From: Pseudomonadota bacterium
GTDB lineage: Bacteria > Pseudomonadota > Gammaproteobacteria > Burkholderiales > Burkholderiaceae_B
DNA: 7,980 bases
Assembly (NCBI GenBank): GCA_023432075.1
Contig: JAEYVD010000832.1
Coordinates: forward strand, 1 to 7,980
Direction: 5' to 3'
Positions 1 to 7,425 of this stretch are shown piece after piece. Below the pieces are notes generated by a model. That model was not told the origin of the DNA. It made no database searches and saw only the letters and a program-made list of their open reading frames with translations. The stretch's first letter is position 1. Each line of letters opens with the position of its first letter. A program made the translations under genes and the position numbers.

Positions 1-23
1 CTTTTAGTTAACAGGAGTTCCTC

Positions 24-311
24 ATGGCCTTGCGTCCCCTGGGCGATCGCGTGATCGTCAAACGCCTCGAAAACGAGCGCAAGACTGCCTCGGGCATCGT
101 CATCCCGGACAGCGCCGCTGAAAAGCCCGACCAGGGTGAAGTCGTGGCCGTCGGCCCCGGCAAGAAGACCGAAGACGGCAAGATCCTGCCGGTTGACCTG
201 AAGGCTGGTGACAAGGTTCTGTTCGGCAAGTACGCCGGCCAGTCCGTGAAGGTTGATGGCGAAGAACTGCTCGTCATCCGCGAGGACGAAATCCTCGCCG
301 TGGTCCAGTAA
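24..311 (+). CDS. groES: Co-chaperonin GroES (Hsp10)
   Basis: GroES is the heptameric lid of the cytosolic GroEL folding chamber; it binds the apical domains of GroEL in an ATP-dependent way and encloses the unfolded client. The 95-residue product has the usual GroES length and starts with the family signature [12 protein letters not shown] (residues 3-14). The mobile loop that contacts GroEL lies at about residues 16-33, with the hydrophobic GIVIP tripeptide region at 24-28. The [11 protein letters not shown] block (about 62-72) and the C-terminal EDEILAVV strand are typical. An AGGAG Shine-Dalgarno sequence at 13-17, six bases before the ATG, fixes the start. The groEL start follows 37 bp downstream, so the two form the standard groESL operon. 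Only 23 bases precede the gene, so the heat-shock promoter and any CIRCE operator cannot be assessed. Identification is secure. Confidence 0.98.
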   Translation: MALRPLGDRVIVKRLENERKTASGIVIPDSAAEKPDQGEVVAVGPGKKTEDGKILPVDLKAGDKVLFGKYAGQSVKVDGEELLVIREDEILAVVQ

Positions 312-345
312 ACCCCGCCTCAAACGAATTTTCGAAGGAAGCTAA

Positions 346-1989
<1,644 letters not shown>

Positions 1990-2011
1990 GTCCCGCTGTT
2001 CTTGCAAGGCC

Positions 2012-2031
2012 TCCCCGGCTTCGGCCGGGGA
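2012..2031 (+). terminator. groEL: UUCG-capped hairpin just after groEL
   Basis: An 8-bp perfect stem (TCCCCGGC with GCCGGGGA) encloses a TTCG tetraloop, 22 bases after the groEL stop codon. There is no T-tract behind it, so alone it is not a classical intrinsic terminator. It may protect the 3' end of the groESL mRNA or act as the first of two barriers. The pairing is seen directly; the role is inferred. Confidence 0.6.
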
Positions 2032-2042
2032 ATGCAGTATCC

Positions 2043-2080
2043 AAAAACCCCCGGTCCTTCGCCCCGGGGGTTTTTCTTTT
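2043..2080 (+). terminator. groEL: Strong rho-independent terminator of groESL
   Basis: AAAAACCCCCGG (2043-2054) pairs perfectly with CCGGGGGTTTTT (2064-2075), leaving a 9-base loop. The T-run continues as CTTTT to 2080. The 12-bp GC-rich stem followed by a T-tract is a textbook intrinsic terminator placed 53 bases after the groEL stop. Because the left arm starts with five A residues, it could in principle also end transcription on the opposite strand. It separates groESL from the downstream promoter region. Confidence 0.93.
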
Positions 2081-2131
2081 GTCCGCCCGGATATCTTTGC
2101 GTGTTGTTTCAGTGGCGGCGGATTTCGCGGG

Positions 2132-2151
2132 GTTGGCAAACGTTTGCCAAC
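2132..2151. promoter_or_regulatory. Perfect 20-bp palindrome, candidate repressor operator
   Basis: GTTGGCAAACGTTTGCCAAC is identical to its own reverse complement over all 20 bases. It lies in the non-coding stretch between the groEL terminator and the yihY-family gene, 67 bases before the chosen start. The AAACGTTT core with a central CG is typical of operators bound by LacI/GalR-family regulators such as PurR (established knowledge). Other dimeric regulators with palindromic sites, such as TetR or MarR types, are possible. There is no T-tract, so it is not a terminator. Binding of any specific protein is inference, and no regulator gene is in the window. Confidence 0.55.
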
Positions 2152-2184
2152 AATCTGGCCGTACCAGGGGCTTGCATGCGTCCC

Positions 2185-2190
2185 TACAAT
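2185..2190 (+). promoter_or_regulatory. Candidate -10 hexamer upstream of the yihY-family gene
   Basis: TACAAT matches the sigma-70 -10 consensus TATAAT at five of six positions and lies 28 bases before the preferred ATG at 2219, which would leave a short leader. The region 16-18 bases upstream holds no good -35 box (GTACCA is the nearest), so an activator or another sigma factor might be needed. The hexamer overlaps the alternative ATG at 2189, which argues against that start. Weak evidence overall. Confidence 0.3.
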
Positions 2191-2218
2191 GAAGGTTCGT
2201 TTCACCGAGAATCTGCCC

Positions 2219-3190
2219 ATGCGACTGCCCAGAACCGTGCTGCGTATCCTGCGCCCCTCCCAGATCGGCGGCCTGCTGGTGGACTCGGCCAAGCAGTGGT
2301 CCAGTCATCGCGCCTCCAGCAAAGGCGCCGCGCTGGCGCTGTACATGGTGTTTTCGCTGGCGCCGATGCTGCTGCTGGTGATCGCGGTGGCGGGCGCTTT
2401 CTTTGGCGAAGAGGCCGTGCGCTCCGAACTGTTTGCGCAGTTGCGCGACCTGATCGGCGATCGCGGGGCCGAGGTGATCCAGACGGTGCTGGCCAGCGCC
2501 CACGAATCAGGCAGCGGCTGGATGGCGGCCCTGGTGTCGATCTGCGTGCTGATCTTCAGCGCGACCACGGCCTTCGCCGAGCTGCAGGCCAGCCTGGACG
2601 AATTGTGGGACGTGAGGGCCAACCAGAAGAGCGGCCTGCATGGCCTGGTGCGCAGCCGCCTACTGTCTTTCGGACTGGTGCTGGTGCTGGCGCTGTTCCT
2701 GCTGGTGTCGCTGACGGTGAACGCGGCGCTGGCGGCGGCCAGGGGCATCTATGGCTCGCTATGGGCCAACTCGACGTTTTCGATCGTGGCGGAATGGGCG
2801 TCCAATCTGTTTTCGTTTTCGGTGGTGGCGGCGCTTTTTGCCGTGATCTTCAAGCTGCTGCCCAGCGCCAAGATCTCGTGGCAGGACGTCATCCCGGGCG
2901 CGATCGTGACGGCCGGGCTGTTCCTGCTGGGCAAATGGGGCATCGGGCTGTACCTGAGCCGCGGCGCGGCGGTATCGGCCTACGGCGCGGCTGGTTCGCT
3001 AATCGCGCTGCTGCTGTGGATCTGGTATTCGGCGCAGATCTTCTTCTTTGGCGCCGTCTTCACGCGCCAGTTTGCGCTGCGCTTCGGCAAGGTGGAGCGG
3101 CCGCGCGCGCCGTCCGCCGAAACGCCGGTTCAATCGCCCGCGCAAACGCCCGCCCAATCACCCGTGCAGACGCCCCCGACCGACGCCTGA
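2219..3190 (+). CDS. yihY: YihY/BrkB-family (UPF0761) inner-membrane protein
   Basis: This is a polytopic inner-membrane protein of the YihY/virulence factor BrkB family. Members were once misnamed ribonuclease BN and their function is still unsettled. The 323-residue product has six predicted hydrophobic segments at about 37-62, 101-122, 150-173, 188-212, 222-245 and 256-284. Family features are the early ALALYMVFSLAPMLLLVIAV segment, FAELQASLDELW (119-130), KLLPSAKISWQDVIPGAI (212-229) and the YGAAGSLIALLLWIWYSAQIFFFGA helix (255-279). The tail after residue 290 is hydrophilic and contains a short repeat. The start at 2219 is preferred because GAGAA lies seven bases upstream; an in-frame ATG at 2189 would add ten residues but has no ribosome-binding site and overlaps a candidate -10 box. 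The gene stands alone, with its own promoter region, and converges on the minus-strand operon. The family is sure, the role is not. Confidence 0.92.
   Translation: MRLPRTVLRILRPSQIGGLLVDSAKQWSSHRASSKGAALALYMVFSLAPMLLLVIAVAGAFFGEEAVRSELFAQLRDLIGDRGAEVIQTVLASAHESGSGWMAALVSICVLIFSATTAFAELQASLDELWDVRANQKSGLHGLVRSRLLSFGLVLVLALFLLVSLTVNAALAAARGIYGSLWANSTFSIVAEWASNLFSFSVVAALFAVIFKLLPSAKISWQDVIPGAIVTAGLFLLGKWGIGLYLSRGAAVSAYGAAGSLIALLLWIWYSAQIFFFGAVFTRQFALRFGKVERPRAPSAETPVQSPAQTPAQSPVQTPPTDA
3122..3169 (+). repeat. Four 12-bp tandem units in the yihY-family 3' end
   Basis: Four adjacent 12-base units encode (S/T)-P-(V/A)-Q four times (residues 302-317: TPVQ, SPAQ, TPAQ, SPVQ). The units have diverged at silent and a few coding positions. 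The unit length is a multiple of three, so gain or loss of copies would leave the frame intact. The repeat lies in the hydrophilic tail after the last membrane segment. Confidence 0.8.
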
Positions 3191-3196
3191 CCGCCG

Positions 3197-3229
3197 GGGG
3201 CTTCACGCCCCTTGCGTCTGATGCAAGGG
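3197..3229. terminator. Weak inverted repeats at the convergent gene ends
   Basis: Two alternative small stems are visible where the two convergent genes meet: GGGGC/GCCCC (3197-3201 with 3207-3211) and CCCTTGC/GCAAGGG (3209-3215 with 3223-3229). They overlap, so only one can form at a time, and both reach into the 3' end of the Ldh-family gene. Neither has a T-tract on either strand. They may help end transcription from one or both sides, but the evidence is thin. Confidence 0.25.
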
Positions 3230-4267
3230 CGGCAGCGCCGCGCCCAGCCGGCTGCTCCATTCCTGCATCTCGTTCCAAAGCGCCGGCGGCACGGGCAAGC
3301 CAAGGCGTTGGCGTTCCTGCTCGTGCTCGGCTTCCGGGTCGCCAGGCATGCGCGGCTTGCCGGGCGCGTTCGATAGCTCGATCGCCATCGCCGCCACCAC
3401 TGCGGCCAGGGCAGCCCCGCCCGCGAAGCGCGCCGGATCGATGACGATGAAGAAAGCGCCCAGTTCACGCGGCCGGTCCAGCGCCTGGTACATGGACGAA
3501 ATGTGGGGACCGTAAGGATTGCCGTTGAGCGGTCCGCATAGCAGCTCGATCACCATCGCAAGGCCATAGCCCTTGTAGCCGTATTCCTCGCCGCCCAGCG
3601 GACGCAGGGCGCGCGCGGCCTGCGCATCGGCGGAGTCGTCGCCCCGCCCGTCCAGCGCCACGCCCGGCGGCAGCGCCGCGCCGTCGCGCCGCGCGTTCAT
3701 GACGCGGTTCCACGGAATGGCGGTGGTGGCCATGTCCAGGCAGAGCGGCCGGCCGCCTGCGCGCGGAAAGGCCAGCGAGATAGGATTGGTGCCGAAGAAG
3801 GGTTCGTGGCCGCCGAAGGGCGCGGCGATCGAGTCCGAGTGCGTGAAGGCGATGCCGATGAAGCCCTGCCGCGCCGCCGCGCGGCTGTACAGACCGATCG
3901 CCCCGCAGTGCGAGGAATCGCTGACGCCGACCGCCGCCACGCCGGCCTCGCGCGCCAGGTCGATCGCCAGCCCGTTGGCCCGATGGGCCACCACGATGCC
4001 CTGCCCCCGGCCGCCATGCAGCTGGGCGGTTCCCGGCCCCGTCCGGTCGACACGGATGTCGGGACGCGCCAGGATCGAGCCATGCGCCACGCGATTCAGG
4101 TAATGCGGCAGACGCGCGATACCGTGAGAATCGATGCCCCACAGGCTGGTCTGCGCCAGGCTTTGCGCCAGGCAGCGCGCGTCATCCGCCGGAAAATCCT
4201 GCGCAAGCAGGCACGCCGCGGCCCAGCGTTCCCAATCGGTGGCGGTCACGCGGCGGTCGGCGTTCAT
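3203..4267 (-). CDS. Ldh_2-family malate/L-lactate-type dehydrogenase
   Basis: This is a soluble NAD(P)-dependent oxidoreductase of the Ldh_2 family, whose members (YlbC, AllD, YiaK, DpkA types) interconvert 2-keto and 2-hydroxy or imino acids; it is not related to classical Rossmann-fold malate dehydrogenase. The 354-residue length is normal. Family motifs are DSHGIARLP (46-54, with the catalytic-type His48), VSDSSHCGAIG (115-125), the cofactor-region FFGTNPISLAFP (157-168), LDMATT (177-182), PLGGEEYGYKGYGLA (223-237) and ELLCGPLNG (241-249). AGGAGA at 4274-4279, six bases before the ATG, fixes the start and overlaps the stop of the preceding gene. It is the last gene of the minus-strand operon, so it probably acts on an intermediate or product of sugar-acid breakdown. 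The exact substrate cannot be told from the sequence. Confidence 0.9.
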   Translation of the reverse strand: MNADRRVTATDWERWAAACLLAQDFPADDARCLAQSLAQTSLWGIDSHGIARLPHYLNRVAHGSILARPDIRVDRTGPGTAQLHGGRGQGIVVAHRANGLAIDLAREAGVAAVGVSDSSHCGAIGLYSRAAARQGFIGIAFTHSDSIAAPFGGHEPFFGTNPISLAFPRAGGRPLCLDMATTAIPWNRVMNARRDGAALPPGVALDGRGDDSADAQAARALRPLGGEEYGYKGYGLAMVIELLCGPLNGNPYGPHISSMYQALDRPRELGAFFIVIDPARFAGGAALAAVVAAMAIELSNAPGKPRMPGDPEAEHEQERQRLGLPVPPALWNEMQEWSSRLGAALPPLHQTQGA

Positions 4268-4273
4268 GTCTTG

Positions 4274-4280
4274 TCTCCTA
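4274..4280 (-). promoter_or_regulatory. Ribosome-binding site overlapping the upstream stop codon
   Basis: Read on the minus strand, TAGGAGA contains both the TAG stop of the mannitol-dehydrogenase-family gene and the AGGAGA Shine-Dalgarno of the Ldh-family gene, six bases before its ATG. Ribosomes finishing the first gene are placed directly on the initiation site of the next, so translational coupling is likely (inference). Confidence 0.75.
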
Positions 4281-5798
4281 GGTGGCCGCCTGCACGGCGT
4301 GGATTACGCCATGCTCGCGCAGCGCCTCCAGATGCTTGGTCAGGGCGCCGACGAACTCGGCTGAATCGCCCAGGTTGCCGAACACCGGTTTGAACCGCGC
4401 CAGCACCGTTGCGCGCCGCTGCGCGGCCTGCGACGGCATGGCTGCATGCGCGGCCACCTCGGCGCGGGCCAGCAGGCGGTCAAGACGTGCGGCAATGGGG
4501 TCCTGGATGGGGTAGGCGCTGCCCTGCTCGTCCTCGCCGCGCAGGTAGTTCAGCCATGCCGCAACCGCCAGGCACAGCCGATCGATGCCGTGGCCAGCGC
4601 GCAGCCGGTCGCGGATGGTGTCCAGCAGGCGCTGGGGCAGCTTCTGCGACCCGTCCATGGCGATCTGCGAAAGCGGGTGCGGCAGCGCCGGGTTGGAGAT
4701 CCGTTCCAGGAACCGCAGACGGTATTCCACCAGTCCCGCGTCGGGAATGCCGCGCAGGGTTGGGGCGATCTCTTCGCGCATCATGGCGTCGATGAACGCG
4801 CGCAGCGCGGGCGTGTTGACGGCATCGGCCACGGTGTGCAGGCCCAGCGTCGCGCCCAGATACGCCAGCGCAGAATGCGGGCCGCTGACCATGCGCAGCT
4901 TCAGGCGCTCGTAGGGCGCCGCGTTGCCCACGAAGGTGGCGCCGCCCTGCGCGTCCCAGGCGGGACGTCCGGCGGCGAATTTGTCTTCAATCACCCAGTT
5001 CAGATAGGGCTCGCCAAGCACCGGCCAGGCGTCTTCGACGCCCAGGCGCTCGGCAATCCGCCGGCGGTCCTGGTCTTCGGTGGCCGGCACGATGCGGTCG
5101 ACCATGGAGTTCGGAAAGGTGCAGTTGCGGTCGATCCAGTCGGCCAGGGTCACGTCGACCCGAAGCGCAAACGCCAGCACCAGACTGCGCAGCGTGTCGC
5201 CATTGCCGCGCAGGTTGTCGCACGACAACAGCGTGATCGGCGGCAGGTCACGCTCGCGACGCAGGGCCAGGCCATAGACCAGGATGCCGATGGTGCTGCG
5301 GGGCCGGATGGGGTTTTCCAGATCGTGCACGATGTCCGGATCGTCCCAGCGCAGATGGCCCGTGGCCGGTTCGTGGCTGTAGCCCTTCTCCGTCACGGTC
5401 AGGCTGACGATACGGGTCTGCGGATACGCGATGCGTTCGAGGACGGCGTTGGGGTCTTCCTCGGCCACCATCACGCGCAGCACCGAGCCCACGATTCGAA
5501 GCTGTTCGCGGCCCTGGCCGTCCGGACCGGCGTCACGCACGGCCAGCGTGTACAGGCCGTCCTGGGGCGTGAGCGCATCGCGCGTGGCGGGGTGACGCAG
5601 TGAGACGCCCAGGATGCCCCAGGTGAGGTCGCCGCTGGCTTGCATGGCCTGATCGGTCACAAACGCCTGATGCGCACGGTGAAAGGCGCCCAGCCCCAGA
5701 TGGACGATGCCCGGCGTCAGCCGGCTGCGGTCGTAGCTGGGCTTTTCCACGTCGGCGGGCAGACGCGGCAATGACTCCGAGTTCAAACGTTCAAGCAT
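4278..5798 (-). CDS. Mannitol dehydrogenase-family oxidoreductase, UxuB (fructuronate reductase)-like
   Basis: This is a cytosolic polyol/aldonate NAD(P) dehydrogenase of the long-chain mannitol dehydrogenase family. The closest wording I can recall is E. coli UxuB, which reduces D-fructuronate to D-mannonate. The 506-residue product (UxuB is 486) starts with the nucleotide-binding GIVHLGLGAFHRAHQA (30-45), then SLTVTEKGY (132-140), LLSCDNLRGNG (190-200, with the Asn195 expected at the active site), FPNSMVDRIVPAT (228-240) and EPYLNWVIED (263-272). It ends with a helical domain containing IAMDGSQKLPQRLLD (379-393). The catalytic K-x4-N-x2-H motif reads Lys300, Ser305, His308, so the expected Asn is Ser. 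The ATG at 5798 matches where UxuB begins but has only a weak AGG 13 bases upstream; an in-frame ATG at 5840 would add 14 residues. Substrate could be fructuronate, tagaturonate or another keto-sugar acid or polyol. Confidence 0.9.
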   Translation of the reverse strand: MLERLNSESLPRLPADVEKPSYDRSRLTPGIVHLGLGAFHRAHQAFVTDQAMQASGDLTWGILGVSLRHPATRDALTPQDGLYTLAVRDAGPDGQGREQLRIVGSVLRVMVAEEDPNAVLERIAYPQTRIVSLTVTEKGYSHEPATGHLRWDDPDIVHDLENPIRPRSTIGILVYGLALRRERDLPPITLLSCDNLRGNGDTLRSLVLAFALRVDVTLADWIDRNCTFPNSMVDRIVPATEDQDRRRIAERLGVEDAWPVLGEPYLNWVIEDKFAAGRPAWDAQGGATFVGNAAPYERLKLRMVSGPHSALAYLGATLGLHTVADAVNTPALRAFIDAMMREEIAPTLRGIPDAGLVEYRLRFLERISNPALPHPLSQIAMDGSQKLPQRLLDTIRDRLRAGHGIDRLCLAVAAWLNYLRGEDEQGSAYPIQDPIAARLDRLLARAEVAAHAAMPSQAAQRRATVLARFKPVFGNLGDSAEFVGALTKHLEALREHGVIHAVQAAT

Positions 5799-5857
5799 GG
5801 GTGCGCAATGCCTAAAAGGGGCGACGCCAGGGTATAGCATGCCCCGAGCCGTCTTCG
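5799..5857 (-). other. 59-nt intercistronic gap between the uxaA-like and uxuB-like genes
   Basis: This is the longest gap in the minus-strand cluster. It holds a short inverted repeat GGGGC/GCCCC (5818-5822 with 5841-5845, 18-base loop), and on the minus strand a TGCTATACC string that resembles an extended -10 element but lacks a matching -35. It also contains the alternative in-frame ATG (5840) of the following gene. No terminator with a T-tract is present, so readthrough is expected. Confidence 0.4.
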
Positions 5858-7393
5858 CTACATCACCGCGCCCAGTTGCCAGGGGACGAATTCGTTTTGC
5901 CCGTAGCCGTGCGTCTCGCTGCGGGTGCGCCGTCCCGACGCCGTCTGCAGCATGAGCTGGAAAATGCGTTCGCCCATCTGCGCCACGCTTTGCGCGCCGT
6001 CGACGACTTCGCCGCAATTGATGTCGATATCGTCGGACTGGCGCTGCCACAGCGCCGTGTTGGTAGACAGCTTGAGCGACGGGGCGGGCGCGCAGCCATA
6101 CGCGGACCCGCGGCCGGTCGTGAAGCAGATCAGGTTGGCGCCCCCGGCCACTTGCCCGGTGGCCGAGACCGGGTCATAGCCCGGGGTGTCCATGAAGACC
6201 AGCCCACGCGTATGCACGGGCTCGGCGTATTCGTAGACATCGGTGAGATTGGTCGTGCCGCTCTTGGCGATGGCGCCCAGCGACTTTTCCAGGATGGTGG
6301 TCAGGCCGCCCGCCTTGTTGCCGGCCGAGGGGTTGTTGTCCATCTCGGCATCGTTGCGGGCGCAGTAGTCTTCCCACCAGCGCACGCGCGCCAGCAGCTT
6401 GTCCGCCACGGCGGGCGATTGCGCGCGGCGCGTCAGCAGGTGCTCGCCGCCATAGATTTCCGGCGTCTCGGACAGGATGGCCGTGCCGCCGTGACGCACC
6501 AGCAGGTCGACCGCAGCGCCCAGCGCCGGGTTGGCGCTGATGCCGGAATAGCCATCCGACCCGCCGCACTGCAAACCCACGGTCAGGTGGCTGGCGGGCA
6601 CGGCCTGGCGCTCGACGCGATTGGCCTGGTCCAGCATGCGCTCGACCAGTTCGATGCCGCGCGCCACCGTCTTGCGCGTGCCGCCGGTGTCCTGGATGTT
6701 GAACGTGTGCAGCATGCCGCTTTCGCGCAGATGCTCCTGCTCCATCAGCCCGCCGATCTGGTTGGTCTCGCAGCCCAGTCCCACGACCATCAGCCCGCCG
6801 AAGTTGGGGTGCCGGGCGTAGCCGCCCAGCGTACGCCGCAGCACGCGCAATGGCTCGCCGTCGCTGCCGGTGGCGCAGCCCGCGCCATGCGTCAGCGCGA
6901 CGACGCCGTCCACGTTCGGACAGGCGGCCAGCGCCTCGGGCCGGATGTCGCGCCGGAAGTGGTCGGCGATGGCGCGCGCCACCGTGGCCGAACAGTTCAC
7001 GCTGGTCAGGATGCCGATGTAGTTGCGGGTGGCGATGCGGCCGTCGGCGCGCACGATGCCGTCGAACATGGCCGGCGCCCCCACGTAGTCGGTGGGCCGC
7101 GCATCTTGCCCCACGGCATAGTCGCGCTCGAAATCGGAGAACTCCAGATTCTGGGTATGGACGTGCTGGCCGGGCGCAATGTCCTGCCGCGCCACGCCGA
7201 TGATCTGGTTGTAGCGGCGCACCGGCTCGCCGGCCGCGATGGCGCGCACCGCTACCTTATGGCCGGGCGGCACCAGCCCCAGAATGGTCACCCCCTCGCC
7301 TTCCAGCCTCGTGCCGCTGACAAGCTGGCGGCGAGCGATCACCACGTTGTCCGCCGGGTGGATGCGGATGACTGCCGTATCGGTCTGCGACAT
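5858..7393 (-). CDS. uxaA: Altronate dehydratase/UxaA-family sugar-acid dehydratase
   Basis: This family (UxaA, GarD) contains metal-dependent cytosolic dehydratases that remove water from aldonic or aldaric acids to give 2-keto-3-deoxy acids; UxaA itself converts D-altronate to 2-keto-3-deoxy-D-gluconate. The 511-residue product (E. coli UxaA 495) has an N-terminal SAF domain at about 8-84 with IHPADNV and GQHVHTQN. The catalytic region has GDGRIATRNYIG-like RADGRIATRNYIGIL (115-129), HGAGCA (169-174), VGLGCETNQ (204-212), LQCGGSDGYSGISANPALG (274-292), ETPEIYGGEHLL (309-320), NNPSAGNKAGGLTTILEKSLG (353-373) and FTTGRGSAYG (424-433). The start at 7393 is chosen because GGAG lies five bases upstream; the longer ATG at 7411 adds six residues. 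It sits 32 nt after the FAH-family gene. The symbol is family-level: altronate is the default substrate, but another aldonate is possible. Confidence 0.92.
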   Translation of the reverse strand: MSQTDTAVIRIHPADNVVIARRQLVSGTRLEGEGVTILGLVPPGHKVAVRAIAAGEPVRRYNQIIGVARQDIAPGQHVHTQNLEFSDFERDYAVGQDARPTDYVGAPAMFDGIVRADGRIATRNYIGILTSVNCSATVARAIADHFRRDIRPEALAACPNVDGVVALTHGAGCATGSDGEPLRVLRRTLGGYARHPNFGGLMVVGLGCETNQIGGLMEQEHLRESGMLHTFNIQDTGGTRKTVARGIELVERMLDQANRVERQAVPASHLTVGLQCGGSDGYSGISANPALGAAVDLLVRHGGTAILSETPEIYGGEHLLTRRAQSPAVADKLLARVRWWEDYCARNDAEMDNNPSAGNKAGGLTTILEKSLGAIAKSGTTNLTDVYEYAEPVHTRGLVFMDTPGYDPVSATGQVAGGANLICFTTGRGSAYGCAPAPSLKLSTNTALWQRQSDDIDINCGEVVDGAQSVAQMGERIFQLMLQTASGRRTRSETHGYGQNEFVPWQLGAVM

Positions 7394-7398
7394 GAGAA

Positions 7399-7402
7399 CT
7401 CC
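7399..7402 (-). promoter_or_regulatory. uxaA: Ribosome-binding site that decides the uxaA-like start
   Basis: Read on the minus strand, GGAG lies five bases before the ATG at 7393. The in-frame upstream ATG at 7411 has only a partial CAAGG about ten bases before it, and translation from there would run through this GGAG. The MSQTDTAVIRIHPADN start therefore fits best. Confidence 0.7.
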
Positions 7403-7425
7403 GGAATGCAAGGGGGCCTTGCGGA

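Noticed and set aside
1..23. groESL promoter or CIRCE operator
   Set aside because: Only 23 bases precede groES; they hold the ribosome-binding site and no half of the CIRCE inverted repeat.
2144..2190. TTGCCA (2144-2149) as the -35 partner of TACAAT (2185-2190)
   Set aside because: The spacing is 35 bp, about double what sigma-70 tolerates.
2002..3444. 480-residue open frame on the plus strand overlapping the yihY-family gene
   Set aside because: It covers the groEL terminator and the yihY coding region in another frame, with an Arg/Gly/Ala-rich meaningless translation. The other frame has clear membrane segments and family motifs.
4446..5603. 385-residue open frame on the plus strand, opposite the uxuB-like gene
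   Set aside because: Same reasoning: antisense to a conserved enzyme, Gln/Arg/Gly/Val-rich with no recognisable motif.
5799..6050. N-terminal extension of the uxuB-like frame into the uxaA-like gene
   Set aside because: The added residues are Arg-rich out-of-frame translation of a conserved gene. The UxuB-like core begins shortly after 5798.
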